Shown here piece by piece: positions 30,471-43,242 of a DNA stretch of 64,000 bases. Source of the DNA: Brachypterus glaber. Taxonomy: Eukaryota > Arthropoda > Insecta > Coleoptera > Kateretidae. The notes below the pieces were generated by a model, which had not been told where the DNA came from, made no database searches, and was given only the letters and a program-made list of their open reading frames with translations. Within the stretch, counting starts at the first letter, position 1. Every line of letters starts with the position of its first letter. The position numbers and the translations under genes were made by a program. Location: contig OY294048.1 of the NCBI GenBank assembly GCA_958510825.1, positions 22,709,589 to 22,773,588 on the forward strand. The letters run 5' to 3'.

Positions 30471-33400
30471 AACAGCTGATCGCTCGTTCTTATCATTGCT
30501 AATATCCATTCAACGAGAGAATGCGACTCTGACGTCACAGCACGTAAACTAAATAGCACTCCGTAGGGTAATTGAAACTTATTTCTAGACATCGGATTTT
30601 AGATTCGTGATGTCACAATCCATGGCCGTGTACAATAATACAAATTAATAATAACACTAGGCAAAAATTTTTAACTTTTTTTAAAGGTCCTGGTAGGTAG
30701 GTAAAGGTAAAAATAGAATTTTTTGATTGTTTATGACTGAAATAGACCCAAAACTATTTTTGAAAATTTTTCTGAGCTCTTAAATAAAAATAGGAGTACA
30801 ATTTATTGCATAGATTACAGCAAATACATCCAGTTACTGTCAGGAACGCGAAACAAGGATTATGTTCCTAACCTGTTTTTGTTAATTAAGTTATCAGGCA
30901 TTTAAAAAATTTATTTAAATAAAATTAAAAGTAAATTGTTAAAATTTTTACTTGTTTTGTTATGATGGTGGAATCCATTTTAGTAAAAAAATGGTCATTT
31001 TCTAAGTGGATTAACTGTCATATATTATTTCAGAAATATATGAACTACTTTGAAAGCACCGGCGTACAAATCTATTTTTAAGCAGTAATAAATTAACTTG
31101 CGGCGAATAATTATTATAGATCAATTATAATTGATCTATCTAGAATCAGATACCCACTGAGAAGCCGCTATCGAGTTGATTTTCAAGTTGGCCTAGATGT
31201 TGGTGACTCAGTACTTTAGGCCATAAATATAGGATAATAGGTGTCAGTTGCAAAGTAATCAGTGTCGAATTTTGACGATTTAAGAAGACGCTAATGATTA
31301 TTAATCGCTACAGTTTTGTTTGTCGGTACTGTTAAAATTGCAATTAAATTCAGATTTATGAGATTTTAGGGTATATAAACCTAAAATTTTTTCAGAAATG
31401 GATCAGTTATTTGGCAAGCTTGTACGTGACACTTGCCTCCGCAGATTTTAAGTTAGTGTAAAGTGATTGTTTAAATAATGTAGGTGTATTAATTGAAGTT
31501 CGAATAATATTTTAATGAACAATCAGGGCGCGGTCATGATAAACTTTTATAAATGTATTTTAAATTAAAGATAAAATTATACTATGGAACACAATAAACA
31601 GAACTAGAAAATTAGTTAAAAGATTTAACTAAGAAATATAAGTATAGATTAGTTTGACCAATTGTAATAATTTGATTTTATGTTATTAAATTTAATTAGT
31701 AATTAAAAGCAATTATTTTTCTTAAAGCACACCTCGTTATACGAATTTCGCTACTCTTAAACAGAAGTCACTTGCATTTCTGTATAATTTATGAATCGTC
31801 AGATTAGATGGTACATCGACCCATAATTAAAAATAATGGTGTTAAAATAAACAGCCGCTCGGTTTATATAAATCAAAATTAACAATACAAAATACAGAAG
31901 TAATGAACTTGAAATATTTATTAAAAACAATATCTAGTAAAAAGGCGTTTCATAACAGTTTATTATACTTAATTTTTTTAATATTTACATATATTTTATC
32001 CACTGAATTATATTAACGAGAAGTAAATATTTTTTATAAATTTTAATATATTATAAAGTACTGACCTGAAATATTACTTTTTTATTTAAGAGAATTTACT
32101 TAATACGGACCTGGTGCCCCCTGCTAACCTGAGAAAATGGCGACCACAAACATAAAAAACTCCCTTGTCTGACAAAGATCAAAGAAAGCCGAGGGGTCGA
32201 AATACTGTTTCTTTTTATACTGTGATATGGTGAATATAAAATAATACGTAAACAGCATGCGCCAGCTTAAATAAGATTTATGGTTCGTATACAGGTACTG
32301 CCTGTATCGTGTAAACCAGACCTCGTAAAATATTTTGGGAGCAGGATTTGCATCGAGCAGGTCAAAATCTATAAGACTGAGCTATTTTTATTACCGACTT
32401 TTTTTTTGTTTATTGGGTGATTCTGTGTCAAATAGGACCCAAGGAAAACTTTGACTTCTTTGATTTGCCCTATTTTTGACTCAAGTGTTGTAATGTAACC
32501 GACCTAAAAATTATCACGTCGACTAATGACAATTTAAGGTGACTACGTAGTACCCCAACAAAAATACCAACAAATCTGGCCAGTGATCGATTAGTCTAGA
32601 GTAGGATCCTACTTTGTGTTTACAGAAGGTTAAAATATATATATTTGGTTCGATTTGTATTGTGTTACTTGCATATGAAAGGAGAATTGGGGACATTTTC
32701 AATAAAACAAATAAACCCTTGTAACCAACTTTATTAAACATCAAATGAAGATATGTATATTTTACATGAAATGAGATAAAAAACAGGTTTAAAAAAAAAA
32801 TAATAAAGCTAGTTACAGTTGCCTCAGGTGTTTTTCACTGAGAAGGAAAATAAGCAACTAGAAAACCTTCTCTTTTAACCCAAAATTACAAATATAAAAT
32901 AGTACTAATAAAACCAGGTATTATCTCAAACTTTTATGCCCAACAAATTAGGTGTTCGGCAGAAAACACCAAAATATAATTTAATACGATCCAAATAACA
33001 TAGTTCCTAAATCAACCCAGAAAATAGACCTCGCAAAATCATTTACATGTCTGTCACGTGATTACTAAAAAAACAAGAAATTGTAAAATTAATTTAATGG
33101 TGAGGAAAGTGTATGCCTAAATAGTTTCTACAAAGTTTTGACTGTAAAATGCTGTATTTAAATAAATTTAGCAAAAAATAAATATTAAGTGTGAGTAAAT
33201 AAAATCACTTGAAAGTAGAAAAAAAACACACACAATTTAGTCATACCTTTGGTTAAACAATATCCAATTAAGTTGAAAAAGAAAACAATCAAGAATGAAT
33301 ATTTAAAATAAAATATAAACAGAGGTACAACAAAAATATCTAATTTAACTAAGGTCTATTTCTTTCCCGAGTACATTTTTCTAAACTTAAAATAGCAGTC

Positions 33401-34556
33401 TGCTACCAGAGTAAAAAAAAACAATTACCCTTTATGAATGACTAAAGAAAATTTAAAACGTTTGTAAAACCCACCTTTAAACTTTTCATAAATAAATTTA
33501 CGTTAAATAAATCAACAATATTCAGTTTAGCACCCATCTCTCTGGTTTTCTAAATACAAAAGTTTTTCTCTACTATTATGTGCGATTTTACCTTGGGTTT
33601 TGTTTAAAACTATAAGAAACCATTGTACTTACATAAAATGAACTACTTAAAAATTATTACCACTGAACAACAGACATTTCGTCTTAAAAATAAACATAAC
33701 CTTAAAATGATAGACCTTTCCAACGAACTAACATCTCCTTTCCCTTAGCGGGAACTTCATGTCAACTTTGGCGCGCTTTAAACTTAATACGCAGTTATAA
33801 TCACACGTCACAGATTATTGCCGCTCAAAATTACCTTTAAAAAAACAAACTGCACAAGAAACCCTAAAAACGCAAGCCCTTCACAACTATAAAATCATGC
33901 AAAAACCCATGTATTTTTCTAAAACAATTTAATCGTATTTATTAAAGAAAAGTGCAATAAGTTCTCAGTTTACAAGTATTTTTGGCCCCGAAAAAGTATA
34001 AATTTACTAAAATAGACATAGAAATACATTTTAACATAAAAACGTGTGATTACAACTGAATATAACTATCTAAACATTAGAAAATAAGTTTTAAAGATTT
34101 AATTTTAACTCACGTACCCGGAAACTTCTAAAAACACACACCGCATTTCACCCAGAGACCACAATATCTTTTTTTTTTCACCACCGCTAAAATTTGACCT
34201 CCACTACTCAAAATCAAGAGTAGGGGATACGCATTTTTGTTCTCGAAAACGTGCAGAGGCGCACTCAGGTATTCAACGCCCAGCCCAAACCCCTAGACCT
34301 AGAAACTTTAAATTTGGAAAGTTTATTTCTTTTATGATGTAAGCACCCACTAAGACAGGATTTTTCGAAATCCAACCCTTGAAGAGGTGAAACGGAGATT
34401 GAAGTTTCTTAAAAAGTGTTCGTATCCCAGAGGCCCCTTAATCTAGAATATTCCTATTTTGCAAAAATGTTCTTTATTGAAATAAAAAGATACGTGTTTC
34501 AGGAATATTCGATATTTAACACCCGAGGTGGTAAAAAATGTTAATCTTAATGCCTT
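30471..34556. other. Unassigned AT-rich DNA
   Basis: No gene recognised in either strand over 4 kb; no long open frame and no domain. A perfect palindrome TAGATCAATTATAATTGATC is at about 31118-31139. It could be deep intronic or intergenic host DNA, the least repetitive part of the window by eye. Confidence 0.4.
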
Positions 34557-34581
34557 GTGCAACGCACGGGTACTCGGCTAG
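34557..34581 (+). mobile_element. Helitron-like 3' end
   Basis: Hairpin GTGC-AAC-GCAC, 10 bases, then CTAG followed by T. Helitrons end with a short hairpin about 10-12 nt before CTRR and insert between A and T. The 5' end was not located. Confidence 0.55.
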
Positions 34582-36475
34582 TTTTTCATAAAACTCTAGT
34601 GCGCTTTTGAAACAAAGAAATCTTATCTATGAAATAAATTAGTTAAAAAAAACTGTATCAAACCTCACACGTCATCATCGGTCACTAGTTCCCGCCTGAT
34701 CTACAAATTTGCCTGAAAAAATGATTATAATTTCCTAGATAAAATAAGCTTTTCCTAGTACAAGATAATATCTACTTCGAGACATATGACTCAAATCATG
34801 TACTAAAACTTTCGGAAAAATATATCATTCAAAATGCCTCAGACGCGGACCGTGTAACCAGGTGAAATTTAGGTTTAAAAACATCTGAAAAATGCTTATA
34901 ACGCGTGTACATGTTCACGTGTGAAATAGGATAGATAATATATAAAATAAAACCATCAAAACTTATAACTAATTAAAATTAACACAAAAATCGTACCAGA
35001 TTTAATTTCACTAACACAAAACACTTATAGGCCGTAGTCCCCGGCACTCTCTGAAGCCGCTATCAAAACAATCATCACATACCCCTAAAGGTGCCTCTCA
35101 GGTGGAGGGGTCCCGCTCTTTTTTGACGCTGATCGAGATACCAGCCGTTTTATAGCATTTAGCTATGCGGAACTGTTGTCATCTTTTTAAGTGGAATTTT
35201 GCCTGATAACGTTTGACATTTAGATCAAAAACTGTTGATCTTTTAGGCCGTTAATTTTCAAAAATAATTTTGAATTTCGAGCTAGGCCCTCTCAGTGTGC
35301 TATGTTTGTCCAAAAAGAACCTGATTTTTTTTCAGGTTTTTTTGACATTTATTTTTGGAGTTATGGCCTTTAAAAAATGACAAAAATGCCCAATTTTTCT
35401 AAAACGTATTATTTTTAAACGGCTGTATCTCTATAACGGTAAGATATAGAGACTTTAGACAAAGTTTATTTTAAAGTTTGTTAGTTGGAAGTTATTTTGA
35501 TAATAAAGTAAATTTAAGTTTGGTGATTTTGGTGATAGTCACCAAAGTAACCAATTTTTGGTGACATTTTACTCAAAATACGCCATCTTCGATTTTCTTT
35601 TTTTAAATATATGTTAAACTACATACATTTCTCTAACAGTTACCCAAAATTCAAAATGGGACCTCCATATATTCGTCTTTGTTAAATTTTAAAAAATATA
35701 GTAGCAACTCAATTTTTTATTTATTGGTAATATTATGACCACAATTTGATGTACGTTGTATCTTAACTTTACCTCAATCAAATTTAAACTAAAATTAACT
35801 TTTTTGTAAACGGAACTATAAGTTAATTGATTAATATTTTTAATATAAATAGCCAAGACACCCGTTTTCGCACGGAATTTTTAATAATTAGATTTTTATT
35901 AAAATTAGGCAAGGTATTATTTTTGCATTTCACAGAATGTTTTAGACATTCATAATATTCTATAATTTGTTTAAATAAGCAATTAATTATAACTAACCAT
36001 ATTTTGTAAAGCCTACTATGTTTACTAAACATTGTTTAATATCAAAATAATCTAAAAAAGGCAAATTCTCATTAAGCATGCATAGCATACGTACGTATGC
36101 TATATAAGCCAAAAATCAGATAAATCGAAGAAGTCTGTGTTTAAAATTGAATATTTTGTGTTTCATTTGACATGGAATGAGCCCAAACGTTTTCAGCTGG
36201 AATTGTTTTTGGTAAATGTTGAGGTGGAGTAAGGGGGTCAAAAAAATCCTAGCCGAATTATTTAAATAAGGAATCTGTATTTAAATTTTGAAGTCTTTAG
36301 CTCAAAGCGTTCTCAAGTTATAGTGATTACAAATTTTCTTGGACAGACAGATATACAGATTGACCGACACACAGATTTCTATTGGTAAACTATTGTTTTT
36401 TGTATATTAAGCGACGAGAAAATTAAAAAAAAAAATACTAACGCAGTAGAAGAAAGTAAAATTTAAATTAGATTT
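34582..36475. other. Unassigned AT-rich DNA with a palindrome
   Basis: No gene. ATAGCATACGTACGTATGCT (about 36092-36113) is a perfect palindrome. The region 36062-36185 is related to 37000-37112 (TTAAGCAT, ATCGAAGAAGTC, GGAATGAGCC / GGAATAAGCC). 36330-36375 contains GGACAGACAGA and GACCGACACACAG, the type of CAGA-rich tract often found before Helitron ends. Confidence 0.4.
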
Positions 36476-36504
36476 CCCAGGCGAAGATTGGGTATCACAG
36501 CTAG
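36476..36504 (+). mobile_element. Helitron-like 3' end
   Basis: Stem CCCA/TGGG around GGCGAAGAT, then TATCACAG and CTAG followed by T. Same layout as 34557 and 36616, and preceded by a GACA-rich tract at 36340. Confidence 0.6.
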
Positions 36505-36615
36505 TACATATGTACATAAACTCAATTTAAGATTTTTTAAAACATATTATGTAAGTACCTTATTATTGCATTAAAAGAACTGATGTTAGTTTGATTAATT
36601 CCTAAAACTAAATTA

Positions 36616-36642
36616 CCGTGCGAATAACGGGTCCACTGCTAG
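36616..36642 (+). mobile_element. Helitron-like 3' end
   Basis: Stem CCGT/ACGG, then GTCCACTG and CTAG followed by T, only about 140 bp after the previous one. Confidence 0.55.
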
Positions 36643-37517
36643 TATATATGTATACCAGACGTAGTAAAAAATGTTACAGATAAATATAAAATAGTTAATT
36701 AATATATCAGCATTTCCATTTCAAAAATACAGGGTAGTATTATTAAACTCTGCGTTAAAAAGTGGTTGGGAAATGAAATTTTGACTGACATTTATATTTT
36801 TAATATTTTGCCCAAGGCAATCCCATGGTCGTCCCATTATAAATTTTGGCACATGGTTGGAGAAAGATCTACAGATTATTATATATTTTTATTACCAAAG
36901 TCGCCAATGTTTGGACTTTTAGGCTGTTTTAGTGAATTTTGCAATTTTGGCCAATTTCAAAAGGCTGTAACTCCATAAATAATGGCCAAAAAAATTATAT
37001 AAGTTCTTATTAAGCATACGTAGAGAAAGTATTAAAAAAATGATTAAAATCGAAGAAGTCGATGTCCAAAATTGCCCTTTTAGGGTCCTATTTGGGGTGG
37101 AATAAGCCTATTGTAATTTTATAAAAACATTTGATGTGTTACCAAACTACTACAAAGAAAAGTATATAAATATAATGAAAATCCCATAACGTTATTTAAG
37201 TAAAAGAAAATTAGGAAAATAACAGATCTATCCGAAAATGGCGATTTAGTTGGATTTTTGAATAATTCAAATTTTATTTTATAGCATAGTTAAAGGGTGT
37301 ATGGAACGATTATCCAAAACCAAAATATTGTATTTTGAAATATTTATTTTGTATCATTTAAAACATTACAGTAATACTACGTATTATAAGTCGCGACCAG
37401 TCTAACACAACACCACCGCAGTTTAATATCATCTGCTTTTCGAACCTTCTCCTCAAAGCTCATGTGCGGAGCAGCGGAGGGCGGGGTTTGGTTGCCTAGC
37501 AACTGTCTCGCATGACA

Positions 37518-37600
37518 CAGTCTTTCGGACAAATATCGAGCATAACATATGTTTTTAACAGTCTTTCGGATAAATATCGAACATAAAATATGTTTTTAAC
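37518..37600 (+). repeat. 41-bp tandem duplication
   Basis: CAGTCTTTCGGA.AAATATCGA.CATAA.ATATGTTTTTAA occurs twice in a row with three differences. Confidence 0.9.
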
Positions 37601-37609
37601 ATAGGGTAT

Positions 37610-38040
37610 CCTTTTTACCATAGGCCAAACGGTTTTTTGCATATTGTTTCTTATCATATTTCGAAAAGCTGATTAGATTTTAAAGGTAAACGGTTGGGAG
37701 TAAAAGGGTAGGAATGGGGTAAAATACCTATTTTTAGCGTTTTTTGGTTATAATTAAGTTAATTATTATTGTATGTTATTGATTTAGTACTTATATAAAA
37801 GATTTTTTTTAAATTGCTCAAAAAATGTTATAAACTATTTTTTCCTTAAATAATAGTTTTCTGGCTTTTTTAGCATGCAACGCAGCAAAATGTTTTTTTA
37901 GCTTAACTCACCTATTTATAAACCGATTTCAAAAATATTTTAAATGAAAGCTCTTTTTAAGCCCTACAAAAAATGTTATATACATTTTTTGCTAAAGTAT
38001 AACGTTTTGGAGATACACTTTCAAACGTTAATAAATTATG
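37610..38040 (+). repeat. Dispersed repeat B, copy 1
   Basis: Inverted relative of 42765-43165: shared blocks include GCATATTGTTTCTTATC, GAAAAGCTGATTAGATTTT, CTATTTTTAGCGTTTTTTG and AAAAAATGTTATA. Non-coding. Confidence 0.8.
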
Positions 38041-38798
38041 CAACACGCAGTTTTTTTAATTTTAGGTAAAATAATATAAACATCGTTTTAATTGGCTTAT
38101 ATTATGATCCAAAAATATCGAGTCACGCAACCCCTTATTGTAAATAAAAACGATTACTCTGATCTCAAGGATACATACATAAAACGTTTCTACTACGTAA
38201 AAGTAAATTTTAAAATCATAACCTTTTCGCTAAAGATTTAGTATGCCTTTTGATCAAATTCGAATAACATAAGCAATTTTATTTTATAGGATTACGAGTG
38301 AGTGCTTGGGAATCACATTTACACAATTTTAAAACAGATTTACCAGACCAATCCTTTTGTATTTGCAATAAAAGGTCACGTGATTTCCATAACTTCTGAT
38401 GAAATAAGCCAATTAAAACGAATGTTGAATTATTTTACTAAATATAAAAAAACAAGAATATAGAACTAAAAAAATAATAATAGGGAACAAGATGTTTACA
38501 TAAATTTTCAAAAACTAGATTTTTAAAAGAAGGGTTTGGACTTTTTGATTGTTTAAAGAACGTTTCCAAAATTAATAATAATATTAATTAGTATTAATTA
38601 TATGAAACTGCTTACTATGCCAGAACTAAGACAGTTTTCAGAGGCCATCAGCTGTGCTGGCAAAGAAGCATCTCCTAAAGTCAATAATTATAATGAATCA
38701 TTATTAATGATAAAACACTTCACGGTGCAATTCTAAGGGCTGTTTTCCGAACTTGCCGCGAACTTTAAGTTTTTTTTATATTCTTGTTATTTAAGAGA
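38041..38798. other. Unassigned AT-rich DNA
   Basis: Nothing recognisable. Confidence 0.35.
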
Positions 38799-39356
38799 AT
38801 TTAAGAGCAAAATTAAAAAAATCTATCAGTTAGTTTTTTTTTATTTAATTTTTTTATAAAAATCTGCACCTATTCAATTATTTGTCTATATCTCGGCTAT
38901 TTCTAATTATAATAAAAATATTATTATAAATAAAACAAAGATAGCTTAATTTTCTACAAAAAAGAAAATACATTTTTTTAAATTCTTTTGCCATTTTGTC
39001 ACAATATGCGATTAAAGTTTAAAGTAAAACAAAAAAGTTTATCTTTATATATATATATTAAAATAGTAATATAATAAGCATCCTTAGATAATTTTTAATA
39101 AATATAAAGATTAATTTATACTTTTTTGTTTTACTTTATACTTGAATCGCGTATTGTGACAAAACGGCAAAAGAAATTGTATTTACTTTTTTTGTAGAAA
39201 ATTAAGCAGTCTTTATTTTATTTTTAATAATATTTTTATTACATAATTAGAAATAGCTGAGATATAGACAAATAATTAAACAGGTGCAGATTTTTATAAA
39301 AAAATCTAAATTAAAAAAAACTAACCGATACATTTTTTTTTATTTTGCTCTTAAAT
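38799..39356. repeat. Foldback element (about 250-bp arms)
   Basis: 38799-39050 is the reverse complement of 39108-39356 over nearly its whole length: TTTAAGAGCAAAAT, AAAAATCTGCACCT, TTTGTCTATATCTC and CCATTTTGTCACAATA with their complements. The loop of about 60 bp is TA-rich. No coding capacity; a clear flanking duplication was not found. Confidence 0.88.
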
Positions 39357-39689
39357 AGTTGGTTATTACATAAATAATAAATGCACCAAGACTTTGACTT
39401 TAGTGTGGAGGCTTCCAATTTAGTTTTAAAATATTATGTGATAATAAAAAAACCAATGCAAATTAAAATTAAATTATTACACATCGAAAGTACACGTAAA
39501 AAGCATTTTCATTTTACAGGTAAAGTTCTGTTTCTCTGTTCTTTCTCTATTCCATCAACTTTAACATAGCAAAATTTGAATGCGTTTGTCAGTACAATAA
39601 ATAACGCGATATTGTATCATATAAATGATTCAAGCAATCATATTTTTATAAATTAACTCTTTTTAGAAAGTCGCTTAGTGCAGAAACAT
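39357..39689. other. Unassigned DNA between foldback and repeat C
   Basis: A 62-codon frame (39381-39569) has no domain support. TTAGTGCAGAAACATTTG near 39675 may belong to repeat C. Confidence 0.35.
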
Positions 39690-39925
39690 TTGAAATAATC
39701 TACAAGTAAATCGCACTAAGTGACTTAGTGCCTATTGCCAGATAAAATTTTAATCAAAATCAAATTGGTGCATTTTGTATAGTGGGTAACTCCCTTGGCA
39801 GTCCACCTAGAAGTTAGTTCGGTTTGCCTATACATAGATCATAAAAAATTAATTACAGTGCCATTAAAATCCTACTTTTGCAAAAAGTGACTTAGTGCCT
39901 TTTACTTGTAAGCCGACGATATATA
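39690..39925 (-). repeat. Dispersed repeat C, copy 1 (empty site)
   Basis: The ends are inverted (ACAAGTAAA..GCACTAAGT and its complement). The sequence between (GCCAGATAAAATTTTAATCA, GTGGGTAACTCCCTTGGCAG, TTCGGTTTGCCTATACATAG) matches, in reverse, the two halves flanking the foldback at 57896-60345. Here the TA at 39831-39832 is uninterrupted, so this is the pre-insertion allele of that site in a paralogous repeat. Confidence 0.85.
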
Positions 39926-40860
39926 GTAAATTAGTAAATAAAGTTCTCTCGTATGTGAATGTCAGAAACAAGGGAGTTTATTACAATCACACATAGGAAC
40001 TTACAAAGCATTTGAGTAGCAACCCTTCTATATCGTATTTATTTTAGCACAGGCACGTCTAAGGTAAACAAAACCAGCTTTTGTCGCCTAACGAATGTCT
40101 TTATTCTTGCCAGTTAGTATTCGTACAGTCACATACGTTCACGCCAAGTATAAGGTTAATTTGAAATTGTATTAACCCTGCTTTAGGCGCGTATTTTTTT
40201 CTGGTTCATTTGCTAGCCTAACTTGGTTATACAATTCGAGGCTTTTTAGATGATAAAGTTATACTTTGGTTATAAGATTTTTCATCATTAAGCTCATTTC
40301 TGGTTATAAGCAAAACATTTCAAAATAGCTTTAAATGTATTAAGATCATTTGAAGTGTTTTGGTTATAATAATAGCCATGATTAATCATATAACCAAAGT
40401 GTAATCAAAGCAGTCCGAAAAGGTTATTGAAATGTAAGAAATATCCGCCGCCGCCGAATATTTTGTCGCCGTATACAATTAACAAATGGTGATTTTTTTT
40501 TTTCATTTTTATAATTTAAACTGATAGTTACTATTTTGACGTTTCGAGGACCTTTGCATCATGATATAGACACTATTAATTATGTAATATATTTTTGGAC
40601 ATGCCTGACAATAATTAAGGATATAATCTATAATAACAAAAATTTAGTTTATTTCACAGATTTGCATGAAAACAGGGTATTAAATGTATTCGTCATTGAT
40701 CATTGATCATATCTTTATAAGTATAAATGCGTAATTTTAAGTATTTCTCTAAAACTTTTGAATTTGCAAATAAATTTAGCCCTAATTTCGTGCAAATAGA
40801 TATATTGTTTAAAAATCGGTTCGTCATATTGAGTACGCCATTTTGAATTTTTGAGTTATG
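39926..40860. other. Unassigned AT-rich DNA, possible small MITE
   Basis: TACTTTGGTTATAAGA (about 40262) and TATAACCAAAGTGTAA (about 40386) form a short inverted pair with TTGGTTATAA repeated between them; maybe a degenerate MITE. GCCGCCGCCG at 40447 is a tiny GC-rich spot. Confidence 0.4.
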
Positions 40861-41163
40861 GACATTGGTCTACATTAACATAATCAAAAGAAGCATTTGA
40901 TACATTTTTAGAAAGATCGAAACTAAATAAAATTTTGGACCACCTTATGGTGGTGATCTATGGGGCCTTAAAATATCAGACAGTTCAGGAAATCTAAAAA
41001 TATTAAGAAGTTCATATGGTCCCTTTTATTCTTTAAACTTTTATTAAACCAAGGAAGCATGCCATTTTTTATTTTGGTTTTTGGTTTAGTAGGCGGGAAA
41101 GCCGCATTTAAGTTTTCTGAAAAAACATTAGTAAAAAATCAAATTTATTATTTAAGGAGGTTT

Positions 41164-41650
41164 TTATAAAACTCCACTTTTGTTTAATAAAATATTTTTA
41201 CCTTTACGTGTAAAAGGTTGGTATGTTTTTTCATTATTACTTACTTGTTTAACAGGTTCTTTAATTAAAACATTTATATTTATCATATAGTGGTCAGATA
41301 TATATGGCTTAAAAATATTTACATAAAAAACTAAAGAATTAAAAAAATCATTATCTACACAACCGGTGGTATATTCAAAAATTTGCTGTTGAAAGTCAAA
41401 TGCATTCATCATGTCAGAGAAACTAATATTTTTTGTACAATCTGGTTTTTCAAAATGTATATTGAAGTCTCCTAATAAAATAGCATGCTTTCTTGATTTA
41501 TATAGGAAATCAAGCATTTTACCATGATATTCAGAAATTGGGTAAAGTCTCCATCTGGAAATCTATAAACAGTATACTGTAACTATCACACAGTTTTGCT
41601 TAATAATTTCTATTGCACTTATTTCACAATCTAGTTCCTGGCTAATAGCC
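41164..41650 (-). pseudogene. LINE endonuclease-domain fragment
   Basis: Minus strand: SAISQELDCEISAIEIIKQ, CVIVTVY, a frameshift near 41570, then RFPDGDFTQF, HAILLGDFNIHFEK (the GDFN catalytic block) and PYISDHYMI (the SDH end block), followed by EKTYQPFTRKG. This is the APE-type endonuclease of a LINE without its reverse transcriptase. Frames downstream (to about 40870) are full of stops. It is not continuous with the reverse transcriptase at 45536-46445, because that lies upstream on the same strand. Confidence 0.75.
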
Positions 41651-42112
41651 GAACGGTGACCTTAAACCTCTTCCCGCTTTTTTCTAGTGTGTGTTGTAAT
41701 ATGTAGATATTATTTTTACTCAATATTTATTTAATTACTTCGTTTATGATTTAAAATATATAGGAATCATTTAATACTTACATTTGGAAGCTTGACTTGC
41801 AAAAAGCAATATTCTCTTACTTCTTCTTTTCAACATTGAAAAATTTCTTCACGTTCTCAGAAAATTTAACAACAAATAAAAAATAACCATTACAGTATGC
41901 ACGTGACTAAAAAGAGCTGGATGCATGGCTAGATCAAGCTCCATGGAGCTCAAGTTAAACGCTAGAGCAATAGATTTTCGAAAGATATACATTAAAGGTA
42001 TTTAGATAGGTATTCAAAGTTACTGGGATCTCAATTCTTGGTTTATAATTTCAGTCAGTCTATATAAAATATTTTTTTCCTCTTCCTCCAACTTTTATAA
42101 CTCCCGATCAGA
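41651..42112. other. Unassigned DNA
   Basis: No gene recognised. May be the body of the Helitron-like element ending at 42319, but no 5' TC end could be fixed. Confidence 0.35.
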
Positions 42113-42255
42113 AAACTCAATGATCCCAGCCGAGAACTCAATGATCCCATCCGAGAACTCAATGATCCCAGCCGAGAACAATGATCCCAGACGAGAACTT
42201 AATGATATCATCCGAGAACTCAATGATTCCAACCGAGAACTTAGTGATCCCACCG
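42113..42255 (+). repeat. 21-bp minisatellite
   Basis: About seven units of CCGAGAACTCAATGATCCCA plus G or T, with decay at the 3' end. It lies just before a Helitron-like terminus, where such arrays are common. Confidence 0.9.
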
Positions 42256-42319
42256 AGAATTTTATAACCCTCGAGCGTAGCGGGGGTTGGTGAGCGAAGC
42301 GAGCTGGGGTACCCCCTAG
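42256..42319 (+). mobile_element. Helitron-like 3' end with GGGGTACCCC hairpin
   Basis: CGAGCGTAGCGGGGG, GAGCGAAGCGAGC, the perfect palindrome GGGGTACCCC (42306-42315), then CTAG and T. The hairpin abuts CTAG instead of lying about 10 nt upstream, so this is a different family from the ends at 34-36 kb. Confidence 0.5.
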
Positions 42320-42379
42320 TTTATAATATAATAATATTATTTATTTATTTATTTGTTTTTTATACTATCCACATCGACT

Positions 42380-42680
42380 GCGCTAGAATAGTACTATACG
42401 GTAGTTTCGAATTTTCCAAAATCGCCAAAAAACGTCTCAGACAAAACATTCTTGGGTACAAATGTGTTTCATTAAAAAATAAGAAACTTTTTTTGTCCGT
42501 CCTTCCGTCCGTCCGTCCGTCCATTCGTCTGTCCATCATGATTTCTGTAGATACGTTAACTCAGAAACGGGTAATCCGATCGACTTGAAATTTTCAAAAA
42601 ATCAAGTTCTATTAGGGGAAGATACATATTATTTTTAAAAGTAGTACCCCCAAAAGCAAAAACAGATTAGAACTAGATGA
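42380..42680 (+). repeat. Dispersed repeat D
   Basis: TGCGCTAGAATAGTA, TACGGTAGTT and GGGGAAGATACATATT relate it to 2100-2245 (inverted) and 47975-48070. Includes a CCGT/CCGTC microsatellite at 42498-42522. Confidence 0.7.
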
Positions 42681-42764
42681 AACGTTGCAAGCACCCTGTC
42701 AAAACATCGTCACTATTGTACACTAGAGCCATCTAATTTGCAAATTTCAAACTAGGTGTTTTGT

Positions 42765-43165
42765 TTGATTTTAAATTCTGTATCTTTAAAACATTATATT
42801 CTAGCAAAAAACTGTATATAACATTTTTTATAGGGCTTAAAAAGAACTTTTATTAAAAATATAATTTTTTGAAATCGGGTTATAAATATGTGAGATATGC
42901 TAAAAAAACCTTTTACTGCTTTAAAAGCCAATATCTCGAAAACAATGCCTTTTAGGAAAACATTGTTTATAACATTTTTTGACCAATTTAAAATTATCTT
43001 TTAAGTGCTAAATCAACAAAATACAATAATAATTGCCTTAATTATAAACAAAAAACGCTAAAAATAGGAGTTTTACCCTATTTTTACCCCCTTACCCCCA
43101 ATCGTTTACCCTCAAAATCTAATCAGCTCTTCGAAATACGATAAGAAAAGATATGCAAAAAACTG
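42765..43165 (-). repeat. Dispersed repeat B, copy 2
   Basis: Reverse-complement relative of 37610-38040. Confidence 0.8.
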
Positions 43166-43210
43166 CAAGTCGATATCTCATGTAGAAATGGAGTTAGAGA
43201 GTTTACACCC

Positions 43211-43242
<32 letters not shown>

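Noticed and set aside
30471..34556. Host gene exons
   Set aside because: I looked for open frames with splice-like borders and found none that I could defend; the region is left unassigned.
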